DNA from: Anaeroplasma sp.
GTDB lineage: Bacteria; Bacillota_I; Bacilli_A; Acholeplasmatales; Anaeroplasmataceae
Assembly (NCBI GenBank): GCA_022768655.1
Contig: JALEQD010000100.1
Coordinates: 1-38,909, forward strand
Reading direction: 5' to 3'
DNA length: 38,909 nucleotides
Shown: one piece after another, positions 24,092 through 32,279 of the stretch
Numbering within the stretch: the stretch's first letter is position 1
How the letters are laid out: each line of letters opens with the position of its first letter
Program-made: the position numbers and the translations under genes
The notes under the pieces: model-generated
The model's database searches: none
The model's input: only the letters and a program-made list of their open reading frames with translations
Told to the model about the DNA's origin: nothing

Positions 24092-25349
24092 ATATTTAAT
24101 ACCATCAATAATTGCCACATTATTTATGTCGTGCTATGCAATGATAGATGGTATATTTATAGGTCAAAAAATTAAAGATGTTGGGCTTTCAGCGATTAAT
24201 ATCGCATGGCCAATAACCGCATTTGTTCAATCTGTAGGTATGGCAGTAGGTTTATCAGGTGGAATATATATTTCTTATCTAAAAGGTAAGAACGAAATAG
24301 AAAAAAGTGATAAAATTAAGCTTACAACTATAATTATTATTTTGGTTTTAGCTATTATTTTTGGTCTAATTCTATTCTATTTTTCAGAAAATATCTTAAT
24401 ATTATTTGGTGCTAAAAATTTATGCTTAAAACTGGCACATGAATACATTAAAATAATATTAATAGGTACAGCATTTCAAATGCTTGGTCTCGGACTTATC
24501 CCATTATTAAAAAATAGTGGAAAAGTTAAATTAGCTATGCTTGCATCAATAATGGCTATAGCTATAAATTTATTTTTAGATTATATTTTTATATTTATAT
24601 TAGATTGGTCGTTAGCTGGTGCAGCTTTAGCATCTGTAATTGCCCAAATAGGATCATTTATTATTTGCTTTATAGGATATTTTAAAGAATTAAAGGGATT
24701 TATTATAAACAAAGAAATAATTAAGCATATTTTTTTAGGTGCACTAGCACCATTTATACTTAATTATTCATATTCTTTTATAATTATAATTACAAATTCA
24801 TTTTGTGAATATTTTGGTGGAAATGAAGCTGTAGCAGCATATACATTATTATCATATATGCTTTATGTTGTATCAGCTGTATCAACTTCAGTTTCTGATT
24901 CTATTCAGCCTTTATTTTCTTACTATAATGCTAAAGAAGAATATATTACTAACCATAGGATGTTAATGAAATGTTTAATAATTTCATTTTTAGTATCATT
25001 ATTATTTTCATTTATTTTTATTATATTTAAATATAATTTTGGACAGCTTTATAATTTATCTGATATAGCATATGATTATTATAAAATTGGATTAAATTTT
25101 TATGCCTGTGGTTTTTTATTTGTTTCTATTTCAAGAGTTATTTGTTCATATTTTTATTCAGTTGAAAACAAAAAATATGCAAATATTATTACTATGATAG
25201 AGCCTTTAATATTAACTCCGGTAGCATATTTTTCAATATGCTCAGTATTAAAATTAAATGGATTATGGTTATCATATTTAATTATACAAATAATTCTAGT
25301 ATTCATATCAATTTCATTATTATTTGTTCATAGAAGAAGGGAAAAATAG
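24075..25349 (+). CDS. MATE-family efflux transporter
   Basis: A 424-residue integral membrane protein with about twelve hydrophobic segments and the MATE pattern: YAMIDGIFIGQ in helix 1, LSAINIAWPITAFVQSVGMAVG in helix 2, and a second half starting near residue 215. It would export organic compounds by Na+ or H+ antiport; substrate unknown. The N-terminus is shorter than in many MATE proteins, which usually have 15-20 more residues before helix 1. AAGGAAG stands before the ATG, which lies within the end of thiN. Confidence 0.87.
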   Translation: MKSFARYLIPSIIATLFMSCYAMIDGIFIGQKIKDVGLSAINIAWPITAFVQSVGMAVGLSGGIYISYLKGKNEIEKSDKIKLTTIIIILVLAIIFGLILFYFSENILILFGAKNLCLKLAHEYIKIILIGTAFQMLGLGLIPLLKNSGKVKLAMLASIMAIAINLFLDYIFIFILDWSLAGAALASVIAQIGSFIICFIGYFKELKGFIINKEIIKHIFLGALAPFILNYSYSFIIIITNSFCEYFGGNEAVAAYTLLSYMLYVVSAVSTSVSDSIQPLFSYYNAKEEYITNHRMLMKCLIISFLVSLLFSFIFIIFKYNFGQLYNLSDIAYDYYKIGLNFYACGFLFVSISRVICSYFYSVENKKYANIITMIEPLILTPVAYFSICSVLKLNGLWLSYLIIQIILVFISISLLFVHRRREK

Positions 25350-25350
25350 T

Positions 25351-26208
25351 ATGGATGGATTTTTTATTGTTGACAAGCCTAAAGGGATGACTAGTCAAAC
25401 AGTCTGTAATAAAATTAAATATAAATTCAATTTAAATAAGGTTGGCCATAGCGGAACATTAGATCCAAATACTACTGGTGTTTTAGTTGTTGCGGTAAAC
25501 AAAGCTACAAAGCTTATGAAGCTTATTAATGAGCATGATAAGGAATATATAGCAACTATTATTTTTGGTTATGAAACAGATACGTTAGATATGGATGGAA
25601 AAATTATTAAAGAAATTGATATGAAAGTTAATCTTAATGATATAAAAAAATGTGTTAATGAATTAGCAAAAAAGACAAAACAAATACCTCCTTTAACTAG
25701 TGCGATTAAGGTTAATGGTAAAAAATTATATGAATATCAAAGAAAAGGTATTGATATTGAGGTTAAGGAAAGAAATATAAAAATTTATTCATCAGAAATA
25801 CTTTCTGATTTAAGATATATCGATAATCATTATGAAATTGATATTAAGCTTAATGTTAGTAAGGGATTTTATGTTAGGAGCTATGCTAGAGATTTGGGAA
25901 TTATGCTTAATGGAAATGCTGTACTTAAGGAATTAAGAAGAACAAAGGCTGGAGAATTTTGTGTTGAAAATAGTGTTTCTCTTGATGAATTAAGGGAAGA
26001 AGATTGTATTTCAATATTTAAACAATTTGATTTTCCTAAGGTTGAAGTGAATGATTATTTGAAGAATTTAGTTTTAAATGGTGTTACCTTAGATGAAAGA
26101 CAAACCACTATTAATCAAGTCTTTTATGTGACAAATAAATGTGATATAATAGCTATATATGAACCAGTTGATGAAAAGAAGTATAAACCAGTTTTAATAT
26201 TCAAATAG
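25351..26208 (+). CDS. truB: tRNA pseudouridine-55 synthase
   Basis: A 285-residue enzyme that makes pseudouridine 55 in the T-loop of tRNAs. The catalytic aspartate is Asp38 in GHSGTLDPNTTGVL. FFIVDKPKGMTS at the N-terminus and the GFYVRSYARDLG block are typical. I chose the ATG at 25351, with GAAGG about ten bases before it, over a TTG at 25324 lying inside the MATE gene. It is followed by ribF, as in Bacillus. Confidence 0.95.
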   Translation: MDGFFIVDKPKGMTSQTVCNKIKYKFNLNKVGHSGTLDPNTTGVLVVAVNKATKLMKLINEHDKEYIATIIFGYETDTLDMDGKIIKEIDMKVNLNDIKKCVNELAKKTKQIPPLTSAIKVNGKKLYEYQRKGIDIEVKERNIKIYSSEILSDLRYIDNHYEIDIKLNVSKGFYVRSYARDLGIMLNGNAVLKELRRTKAGEFCVENSVSLDELREEDCISIFKQFDFPKVEVNDYLKNLVLNGVTLDERQTTINQVFYVTNKCDIIAIYEPVDEKKYKPVLIFK

Positions 26209-26220
26209 GTGGTGAAAAAT

Positions 26221-27132
26221 ATGAAGCTAATATATATTAAGGATATGAATTTTGTACGACTTCCAGAGCCAGTTTGTGCTGCAATAGGAAATTTTGATGG
26301 TGTACATTTAGGACATCAAAAGCTTATTGAGGAATCTAAAAGACATAATATTGCTTCTGCAGTACTTACCTTTTACCCCCACCCATCAGTATTTTTAAAA
26401 AAAATACCAAATTATCCTTTAGTTACACCACTTGAACATAAAAAGGATATTATTGCTAGAATGGGTATTGATTATCTCATTGTTATTGACTTTACTGAAA
26501 AAGTACTGATGATGAGCAAAGAAGAATTTATTGATAAAATGAAATTTATGAATATAAAAAGCTGTGTTTGTGGATATGATTTTACATTTGCAAAATATGC
26601 TGAGGGTACAATAAGAGATTTAGAAAAGAATTTTGAGTTTTATGAAATTAAGAAATTTATTTTTGATGATGTTAGAGTATCAACTACATATATTAGAGAA
26701 TTATTAAGTGTTGGAAATGTAAAAGAGGCTAATAGATTATTAGGAAGACAATTTTCTATTAGAGGTAAAGTAATTTATGGTAATCAAAATGGTAGATTGT
26801 TAGGTTTTCCTACTGCTAATTTAGATTATAAAAATTATTTTTTACCTGGTAATGGTGTTTATTACGTTAATGTTATGATTTCAGGACAAATGTTTTTAGG
26901 AATGTGTAATATTGGACATAATCCAACCTTTAATTTTAGAGATACAAGATCATTAGAGGTAAATATATTTGGTTTAGATCAAGATATATATGATGAAATT
27001 ATAGAAGTATTTTTTATTGAAAAAATAAGAGATGAAAAGAAATTTGAATCTAAAGAGGCTTTAATAAAGCAGTTAAAAACAGACAAAGCCTACTCTTTAG
27101 AGCTTGCTGGAGAAGCGAATTATACAAAATAA
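26221..27132 (+). CDS. ribF: Bifunctional riboflavin kinase / FAD synthetase
   Basis: A 303-residue enzyme making FMN and FAD. The N-terminal adenylyltransferase domain has GNFDGVHLGH (23-32). The C-terminal kinase domain has LLGFPTANLDY, GVYYVNVMI and a family-typical MCNIGHNPTF block. The ATG at 26221 has AGGTGG eight bases before it; an in-frame GTG at 26209 lies within that ribosome site. It sits 12 bases after truB. No terminator separates it from the rpsO promoter. Confidence 0.95.
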   Translation: MKLIYIKDMNFVRLPEPVCAAIGNFDGVHLGHQKLIEESKRHNIASAVLTFYPHPSVFLKKIPNYPLVTPLEHKKDIIARMGIDYLIVIDFTEKVLMMSKEEFIDKMKFMNIKSCVCGYDFTFAKYAEGTIRDLEKNFEFYEIKKFIFDDVRVSTTYIRELLSVGNVKEANRLLGRQFSIRGKVIYGNQNGRLLGFPTANLDYKNYFLPGNGVYYVNVMISGQMFLGMCNIGHNPTFNFRDTRSLEVNIFGLDQDIYDEIIEVFFIEKIRDEKKFESKEALIKQLKTDKAYSLELAGEANYTK

Positions 27133-27141
27133 AAAAAATGC

Positions 27142-27170
27142 TTGCTTTAATGCTTGTTTTATAGTAGAAT
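27142..27170 (+). promoter_or_regulatory. Promoter for rpsO
   Basis: TTGCTT (27142-27147), 17-base spacer, TAGAAT (27165-27170), starting 9 bases after ribF. Confidence 0.6.
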
Positions 27171-27176
27171 AATCTA

Positions 27177-27246
27177 GGTACGTCTTCTTAGATATTAGAC
27201 ATTCCTCGTCTTTATCCCAGATGAACGTGAATATAAAAAATATGGA
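27177..27246 (+). promoter_or_regulatory. Structured rpsO leader, possible S15 autoregulatory element
   Basis: An 80-base leader between the rpsO promoter and its ribosome site. It is richer in GC than its surroundings. ACG..TTC near 27181 can pair with GAACGT near 27224, enclosing a hairpin AGAC/GTCT (about 27198-27213). Ribosomal protein S15 is known to repress its own mRNA through varied leader structures. The fold here is judged by eye and matches no family I can name. Confidence 0.35.
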
Positions 27247-27257
27247 GGAAAAAGAAA

Positions 27258-27527
27258 ATGGCTTTAACAAAAGAAGTAAAAGAACAAATTGTTAAGACTT
27301 ATGGAAAGGATGCAAAGGATACTGGTTCTGTTGAAGTACAAATTGCAATTTTAACTGCAGAAATCAACGAATTAAATAGACATTTTGAAACTCATATCCA
27401 TGATTTCCATTCTAAAAGAGGATTAATGATTAAGATTGGTCATAGAAAGAGCTTACTTGCTTATTTAAAGAAGAATGATTTAAAAGCATATGAAAGCTTA
27501 ATTGCTAAGCTAGGATTACGTCGATAA
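27258..27527 (+). CDS. rpsO: 30S ribosomal protein S15
   Basis: An 89-residue protein, the full family length. It carries the family signature [22 protein letters not shown] and the [20 protein letters not shown] segment that contacts 16S rRNA helix 22. It is an early binder in 30S platform assembly. GGAGG stands before the ATG. It has its own promoter and a strong terminator, followed by pnp, the usual order. Confidence 0.98.
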   Translation: MALTKEVKEQIVKTYGKDAKDTGSVEVQIAILTAEINELNRHFETHIHDFHSKRGLMIKIGHRKSLLAYLKKNDLKAYESLIAKLGLRR

Positions 27528-27533
27528 TCTATT

Positions 27534-27566
27534 GGACTTTCGAAAAAGAAAGTCCTTTTTTTATTT
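27534..27566 (+). terminator. Terminator after rpsO
   Basis: GGACTTTC and GAAAGTCC flank a six-base loop and are followed by a long T-run. Confidence 0.92.
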
Positions 27567-27568
27567 TT

Positions 27569-27599
27569 TTGTGGTATTATTGACGAATTATGATATAAT
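27569..27599 (+). promoter_or_regulatory. Extended -10 promoter for pnp
   Basis: TGATATAAT at 27591-27599 is a complete extended -10. The best -35 (TTGTGG, 27569) is 19 bases away, which is long but tolerable with an extended -10. Confidence 0.55.
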
Positions 27600-27642
27600 A
27601 AAAATGTTGAGAAAAAAAAGAGAAAAATAAGGAGAACTTAAG

Positions 27643-29808
27643 ATGAGTGAAGTTAAACGCTTCGAATACAATTGGGCAGGTCGTCCACTTGTAATTGAAA
27701 TCGGAGAAGTTGCTAAGCAGGCAGGTGGAGCTTGTTTAGTGAAATATGGAGATAGTACGGTTTTATCAGCAGTAGTTTCTAACAATGTAGCATCAACCGC
27801 AGATTTCTTTCCACTAATGGTTTTATACCAAGAAAAATTATATGCAGCAGGTAAAATTCCTGGAGGCTTTTTAAGACGTGAAGGTAGAGCAACTGAGCAT
27901 GAAACATTAGTATCACGCTTAATTGATAGACCTATTCGTCCTATGTTTGCTGATGGATTTAGAAATGAAGTACAAGTAATTAATACTGTTTTATCAAGTG
28001 ATCAAAATTGTTCAACAGCAATGGCAGCTATGCTTGGTTCGTCAATCGCACTTGGAATTTCTGATATTCCTTTTGAAGGTCCAATTGCTGGTGTTGTTGT
28101 TGGTAAGGTTAATGGACAATTAATTATTAACCCAACTCCTGAAGAGTTAGAAGTTTCTGATATCAATTTAACAGTTGCAGGTACACATAAGGCTATTAAC
28201 ATGGTTGAGGCTGGTGCAAGATTTGTATCAGAGGATGACATGTGGGAAGCTTTGAAGTTTGGTCATGCTGAAATTCAAAAATTATGTGAATTCCAACAAG
28301 AAATTGTTAAAGAATGTGGTAAGGAAAAATATCAAGTTGAATTATTCCATGTTGATCCACAAATTGAAAAAGATGTTAAAGCATTTGCTGAGGATAAGCT
28401 TATTAAGGCAATTAGAATTGAAGATAAGCTAGAACGTTATAAGGCAATTGATGAGGTTAATGCTGAAACAATTAGTCATTTTGATGAAAAGATTTTTATT
28501 AAAGAAGTACAGGATATTAAGGTTATAGATACAGAGGCTAAGGCTGAATATTTAAAGCATGTACAATATACATTAGATGAAATTTTACATGGCGAAGTTC
28601 GTAGAATGATCGCTGTTGATAAGATTAGACCAGATGGAAGAATGGTTGATGAAATTCGTCCATTGTCAAGCCGTGTTGATGTATTACCAAGAGTTCATGG
28701 TTCTGCATTATTTACACGTGGTCAAACTCAAAGCTTAGGTACTGTAACATTAGGTTCTTTAAATGATAACCAAATTATTGATGGCTTAGGAAATGAAGAA
28801 AACAAAAGATTTATGCTTCATTACAATTTCCCACAATTTTCAGTTGGTGAAACTGGTAGATACGGTGCTCCTGGTCGTAGAGAAATTGGCCATGGTGCTT
28901 TAGGTGAAAGAGCATTATCATATGTTATTCCATCTGAAGATGAATTCCCTTATACAATTCGTGTTGTATCTGAAATATTAGAATCAAATGGTTCTTCAAG
29001 TCAAGCTACAATTTGTTCAGGTACTTTAGCATTAATGGCTGCTGGTGTTCCAATTAAGGCTCCAGTTGCAGGTATTGCCATGGGTTTAATTATGACAGAT
29101 GATGAGCATTATACAATTCTTACAGATATCCAAGGATTGGAAGATCATTTAGGAGATATGGATTTTAAGGTTGCTGGTACACGTGAAGGTATTACTGCAC
29201 TTCAAATGGATATTAAAGTAAGAGGTATTACTTATCAAATCTTAAAGGAAGCTTTAGCTCAAGCTAAGAAGGGTAGAATGGAGATTCTAGATCATATGGC
29301 TACAACAATCTCTGAGGTTCGTAGTGAATTATCTCCATATGCTCCAAAGGTTGTTACTGCTACAATTAATCCTGATAAGATTAAGGATGTTATTGGTGCA
29401 GGTGGAAAAACAATTAATGCAACAATTGAGAAATTTGATAATGTAAAAATTGATCTTGAGCAGGATGGTAAATTATTTGTAATGCATTCAAATATGGATA
29501 CTGCAAAGGCTTGCTTACAATATATCTTAGATTCAGTTCGTGAGGTTGAAGTTGGTAAGATTTATACTGCAAGGGTAACTCGTATTGAAAAGTATGGAGT
29601 ATTCTGTGAATTATGGCAAGGAGCTGAAGGCTTATGTCATATTTCAAAGCTTGCTTTAGATAGAGTTGAAAAGGCAGAAGATGTTGTTTCATTAAATGAT
29701 GAAATAATTGTAAAATGTATTGGCGTTAATGATAAGGGCCAAATTGACTTATCAAGAAAAGATGCATTAAGAGATGCTCAAAAGAGATTTGAACAAAAAG
29801 AAAATTAA
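27643..29808 (+). CDS. pnp: Polynucleotide phosphorylase
   Basis: A 721-residue 3'-to-5' phosphorolytic RNase of the RNA degradosome. Two RNase PH-like domains are joined by a helical linker; the second carries [15 protein letters not shown] and the [23 protein letters not shown]-like active-site region. The KH domain has its GxxG loop at 585-588 (VIGAGGKT). The S1 domain begins near residue 633 ([17 protein letters not shown]) and the protein ends soon after. It has its own promoter and terminator. rnpB follows directly, so two RNA-processing genes are neighbours. Confidence 0.97.
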   Translation: MSEVKRFEYNWAGRPLVIEIGEVAKQAGGACLVKYGDSTVLSAVVSNNVASTADFFPLMVLYQEKLYAAGKIPGGFLRREGRATEHETLVSRLIDRPIRPMFADGFRNEVQVINTVLSSDQNCSTAMAAMLGSSIALGISDIPFEGPIAGVVVGKVNGQLIINPTPEELEVSDINLTVAGTHKAINMVEAGARFVSEDDMWEALKFGHAEIQKLCEFQQEIVKECGKEKYQVELFHVDPQIEKDVKAFAEDKLIKAIRIEDKLERYKAIDEVNAETISHFDEKIFIKEVQDIKVIDTEAKAEYLKHVQYTLDEILHGEVRRMIAVDKIRPDGRMVDEIRPLSSRVDVLPRVHGSALFTRGQTQSLGTVTLGSLNDNQIIDGLGNEENKRFMLHYNFPQFSVGETGRYGAPGRREIGHGALGERALSYVIPSEDEFPYTIRVVSEILESNGSSSQATICSGTLALMAAGVPIKAPVAGIAMGLIMTDDEHYTILTDIQGLEDHLGDMDFKVAGTREGITALQMDIKVRGITYQILKEALAQAKKGRMEILDHMATTISEVRSELSPYAPKVVTATINPDKIKDVIGAGGKTINATIEKFDNVKIDLEQDGKLFVMHSNMDTAKACLQYILDSVREVEVGKIYTARVTRIEKYGVFCELWQGAEGLCHISKLALDRVEKAEDVVSLNDEIIVKCIGVNDKGQIDLSRKDALRDAQKRFEQKEN

Positions 29809-29818
29809 AATTTATTGA

Positions 29819-29850
29819 CCAATTACTTCATTGTAATTGGTTTTTATTTT
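29819..29850 (+). terminator. Terminator after pnp
   Basis: CCAATTAC (29819-29826) pairs with GTAATTGG (29833-29840), followed by TTTTTATTTT. Confidence 0.88.
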
Positions 29851-29868
29851 TATAATTATGTATGGTTC

Positions 29869-29896
29869 TTGAAATTATAAATTATTTTGCTATAAT
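29869..29896 (+). promoter_or_regulatory. Promoter for rnpB
   Basis: TTGAAA (29869-29874), 16-base spacer, TATAAT (29891-29896) preceded by TGC, a full extended -10. The predicted start fits the P1 stem beginning at 29903. Confidence 0.8.
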
Positions 29897-29902
29897 ACAT
29901 AT

Positions 29903-30243
29903 GGTAGTTGGGTAACTGAGCGCATATGCGTTAGGAAAGTCCATGCTAGCACAGTCTGTGATGACTGTAGTGTTTGTGCCAGTTTAATAAATAAGGCTGG
30001 GAGTTCATTTTGAACTACGGCAGAAGAAGCCTAAGTCATTGATATGGTGTATTCTATAAAGTGCCACAGAGACGATACCTTTAGAAATGAAGGGCTGAAA
30101 CGTTGGTAAACCCCGCAAGCTAGAAATCCAAATTTTGGTAGGAGAGCTTAAAATGGCGAATAAGAAGCTAGTTTTAAGATGATTAATCATAGATAAATAG
30201 TTACCACCTATTTATAGGAACAGAACATGGCTTATAGACTACT
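29903..30243 (+). ncRNA. rnpB: RNase P RNA, type B (Bacillus type)
   Basis: The catalytic RNA that trims the 5' leader of tRNA precursors. Conserved blocks in order are GGAAAGTCCATGCTAGCAC near 29934, ACGGCAGAAGAAGCCTAAGTC near 30017, GTGCCACAGAGACGA near 30061, GAAACGTTGGTAAACCCC near 30098, and AACAGAACATGGCTTATAG near the 3' end. GGTAGTT at the start pairs with GACTACT at the end to form P1, which sets both ends. The length, 341 bases, is shorter than in B. subtilis (about 400). The block order and the AAATTTTGGTAGG stretch fit type B. The protein subunit gene rnpA is not in the window. Confidence 0.95.
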
Positions 30244-30276
30244 AAAAACGGCTTATTTAAGCCGTTTTTCTTTTTC
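30244..30276 (+). terminator. Terminator after rnpB
   Basis: AAAAACGGCTTA and TAAGCCGTTTTT form a strong stem with a tight loop, followed by CTTTTTC. Confidence 0.9.
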
Positions 30277-30335
30277 TATATGAATACATTTTAAATTTCA
30301 TAACTAATTCATTGATAAAAAAATACAAAAATATG

Positions 30336-30364
30336 TTGACATACTATATTATGCATAGTATACT
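30336..30364 (+). promoter_or_regulatory. padR promoter with operator 1 in its spacer
   Basis: TTGACA (30336-30341), 17-base spacer, TATACT (30359-30364). The inverted repeat ATACTAT-N7-ATAGTAT (30341-30361) fills the spacer exactly, overlapping both hexamers. Binding there would block RNA polymerase. An identical repeat lies at 30397-30417. Confidence 0.8.
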
Positions 30365-30368
30365 ATCA

Positions 30369-30394
30369 ATGTAAAAAGTTTTATTTTTTTACAT
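30369..30394 (+). repeat. Inverted repeat in the padR 5' leader
   Basis: ATGTAAAAA (30369-30377) and TTTTTACAT (30386-30394) are perfect inverted repeats between the two padR operators. The site could be an RNA hairpin at the very 5' end of the transcript or a spacer structure. Confidence 0.45.
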
Positions 30395-30396
30395 CA

Positions 30397-30417
30397 ATAC
30401 TATGCAATACATAGTAT
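30397..30417 (+). promoter_or_regulatory. padR operator 2, abutting the ribosome site
   Basis: ATACTAT-N7-ATAGTAT, the same 7-7-7 layout as operator 1, with centres 56 bases apart. The AGGAGGT Shine-Dalgarno of padR starts at the next base (30418). Confidence 0.75.
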
Positions 30418-30428
30418 AGGAGGTAGCA

Positions 30429-30734
30429 ATGAATGTACAATTAAAAAAAGGGATTGTTGAGGTATGTATATTAGCTAGTTTAAAAAAACAACCTTCATAT
30501 GGATATAAGATAATAACTGATATATCGGAAATTATCGAAATATCGGAATCAACATTATACCCAATATTAAGGAGATTAGAAGCTAACAATATGCTCGAGA
30601 CTTTTAATAAGGATTTTAATGGTAGAACAAGAAAATATTATAAAATTACAAGATTAGGATTAGAAAGAATTGACGAATTTATATCTGAGTGGAGAGATAT
30701 GGAAAGAGTTTGTAAATTTATTATGGGAAGGTAA
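30429..30734 (+). CDS. PadR-family transcriptional repressor
   Basis: A 101-residue winged-helix protein of the short PadR-s2 type. Family marks are the N-terminal QLKKGIVEVCILASL, SYGYKIITDI, the recognition helix STLYPILRRLEANNML, and GRTRKYYKITRLG in the wing. Such proteins act as dimers and repress their own operon until induced by drugs or envelope stress. Two perfect palindromes upstream match this autoregulation. It leads a three-gene operon with a HAAS/DUF1700 protein 5 bases downstream and a DUF4097 protein, a common Firmicute arrangement linked to cell-envelope responses. Confidence 0.92.
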   Translation: MNVQLKKGIVEVCILASLKKQPSYGYKIITDISEIIEISESTLYPILRRLEANNMLETFNKDFNGRTRKYYKITRLGLERIDEFISEWRDMERVCKFIMGR

Positions 30735-30739
30735 TTAAG

Positions 30740-31372
30740 ATGAGGAAAAAAACATTTTTAAAGGAATTAAGAAACAGATTAGAAAAAAATAAATGTAAAG
30801 ATGTTGATGATGTTATTCAATATTATGATGAACTAATTGAAGATACAATTGATCGTACAAATAGAAGTGAAGATGATGTTGTATATGATTTAGGGCCTAT
30901 TTCAGAAATTGTAGCACGCGTAACAAATAATAGAAATCCAGAAAATAACTATTTTGAAAATGATAATAAAATTCACTATGATGAATTAGATGAAGCTAAT
31001 TCTAGTGTAAATAAAAATACAAAAAGAAAAAATTATTATTCAAATAAAAAATCATCAAATGGATTTAAAATATTGATTGGAATATTAACTATGCCTGTAT
31101 GGCTTGCTTTAATAATTGCATATGTTGGTGTTATTATCGGAATGGTTATTTCAGCAATTGCATTAGGTGCATCTTCAGTATTATGCATAATTCATGGAAT
31201 TGCTTTAGCTGGTGTTGGAAACAAATTTTTTGAGATTGGTGTAGGTGTTGTTTTATTTGGTGTAACTTTATTTGTTATACCATTAGTAATTAAGATTGTT
31301 ACTCTACTATTTAAAATCCTTATTAAGATAGTTAAATGGCTATTTGGAAGTTCTAAAGGAGGAAGAAGATAA
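30740..31372 (+). CDS. HAAS-domain (DUF1700) membrane protein
   Basis: A 210-residue protein. The N-terminal 65 residues form a HAAS signalling domain (FLKELRNRLEKNKCKDVDD, then EDDVVYDLGPISEIVARV). A charged Asn/Lys linker (65-108) leads to hydrophobic helices at about 110-135, 136-158 and 163-195, and a basic tail. HAAS domains are typically coded next to PadR repressors and are thought to interact with them or sense envelope state; the biochemical role is not settled. Its stop overlaps the next start as TAATG. Confidence 0.82.
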   Translation: MRKKTFLKELRNRLEKNKCKDVDDVIQYYDELIEDTIDRTNRSEDDVVYDLGPISEIVARVTNNRNPENNYFENDNKIHYDELDEANSSVNKNTKRKNYYSNKKSSNGFKILIGILTMPVWLALIIAYVGVIIGMVISAIALGASSVLCIIHGIALAGVGNKFFEIGVGVVLFGVTLFVIPLVIKIVTLLFKILIKIVKWLFGSSKGGRR

Positions 31373-32190
31373 TGAAAAAAATATTAATCACACTTTTAAT
31401 TGGCATATTAATCATTATTGCTGGTGCAGGATTAATGGTTTATGGTTATACAAGAGATGATTTTTCTTTAGATCAATATGAAATGGAGAATTTTGAAAAA
31501 GAAGAATTTACATATTTAAAGGAAGATTTTTCAACTATTAATTTTGATTCTGAGATTGAAAATTTTAAAATAATAGTAACAGAAGAAGATATTTTCAAAA
31601 TTGAAGGTAAAAAATCTGAAAATATTTATTATGAATATAAATTAGAAAATAATACCTTGACAATTAAACAGCATTGGAAGGATAAAATAAGATTATTATT
31701 TTCATTTGATGAAACAAATATAACATCTCCTTATATTGTATATGTTCCAAAGGATTCTCTTAAGGAATTAAATGTAAATATTAAGGTTGGAAATATTGAT
31801 ATTAATGATATTATATTAGACAAATTGAGTGTTAATGTTAAAACTGGTGATGTTAAAATTAAAAATGTATTTTCAAAAAATTTAGATGTTGTTTGTAATA
31901 CAGGTAATGTTGATGTTAATGCTAATGATTGCATAAATATAAATATAAATATTAATGTAGGTGATTTAGAATTAATTACTAATCAAGCTTTTGATGTAAA
32001 TTTATCATTAAACACTGGTAAAATATCTTTTGAAGGTAAAATAAATAATTCTGGATATTTTAAGTGTAATGTAGGTGATGTTAATTTAATATTATTTGGC
32101 AATGATTATAATATAAATAATACAGGTAATGGAAAAACAAAAATTACTACAGATGTAGATTTAGGTAATTTACATTATCAGTACAAATAA
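31372..32190 (+). CDS. DUF4097 beta-repeat protein with membrane anchor
   Basis: A 272-residue protein. One N-terminal hydrophobic helix (about 4-25) serves as an uncleaved anchor; no lipobox is seen. The rest is a repetitive beta structure typical of DUF4097, with repeated strands such as LNVNIKVGNIDINDI, LSVNVKTGDVKIKNV and LDVVCNTGNVDVNAN. The topology suggests an outward-facing beta-helix. Related LiaX-type proteins sense cell-envelope attack, so a surface sensing role is plausible but inferred. It is the last gene of the padR operon and is followed by a terminator. Confidence 0.82.
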   Translation: MKKILITLLIGILIIIAGAGLMVYGYTRDDFSLDQYEMENFEKEEFTYLKEDFSTINFDSEIENFKIIVTEEDIFKIEGKKSENIYYEYKLENNTLTIKQHWKDKIRLLFSFDETNITSPYIVYVPKDSLKELNVNIKVGNIDINDIILDKLSVNVKTGDVKIKNVFSKNLDVVCNTGNVDVNANDCININININVGDLELITNQAFDVNLSLNTGKISFEGKINNSGYFKCNVGDVNLILFGNDYNINNTGNGKTKITTDVDLGNLHYQYK

Positions 32191-32197
32191 TTTTATT

Positions 32198-32226
32198 TGG
32201 GAATAGCTATTCTATTCCCATTTTTC
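32198..32226 (+). terminator. Terminator of the padR operon
   Basis: TGGGAATAG (32198-32206) pairs perfectly with CTATTCCCA (32212-32220), followed by TTTTTC. Confidence 0.88.
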
Positions 32227-32255
32227 TTGTAATAGGAAAGCTTTTTTGATAAAAT
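32227..32255 (+). promoter_or_regulatory. Promoter for lepA
   Basis: TTGTAA (32227-32232), 17-base spacer, TAAAAT (32250-32255) with TGA before it (extended -10). The start of transcription would fall near 32262, downstream of the ATG at 32256, which supports translation from 32280. Confidence 0.65.
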
Positions 32256-32279
32256 ATGTTAGGAAATGGATGTGATGAT

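Noticed and set aside
29414-29692. 92-codon open frame on the minus strand within pnp
   Set aside because: It is antisense to the KH and S1 domains of pnp and has no promoter, ribosome site or family likeness.
30005-30190. 61-codon minus-strand open frame
   Set aside because: It lies inside the RNase P RNA gene.
32256-32279. lepA start at ATG 32256
   Set aside because: It is upstream of the predicted transcription start and lacks a ribosome site; ATG 32280 has one and matches family length.
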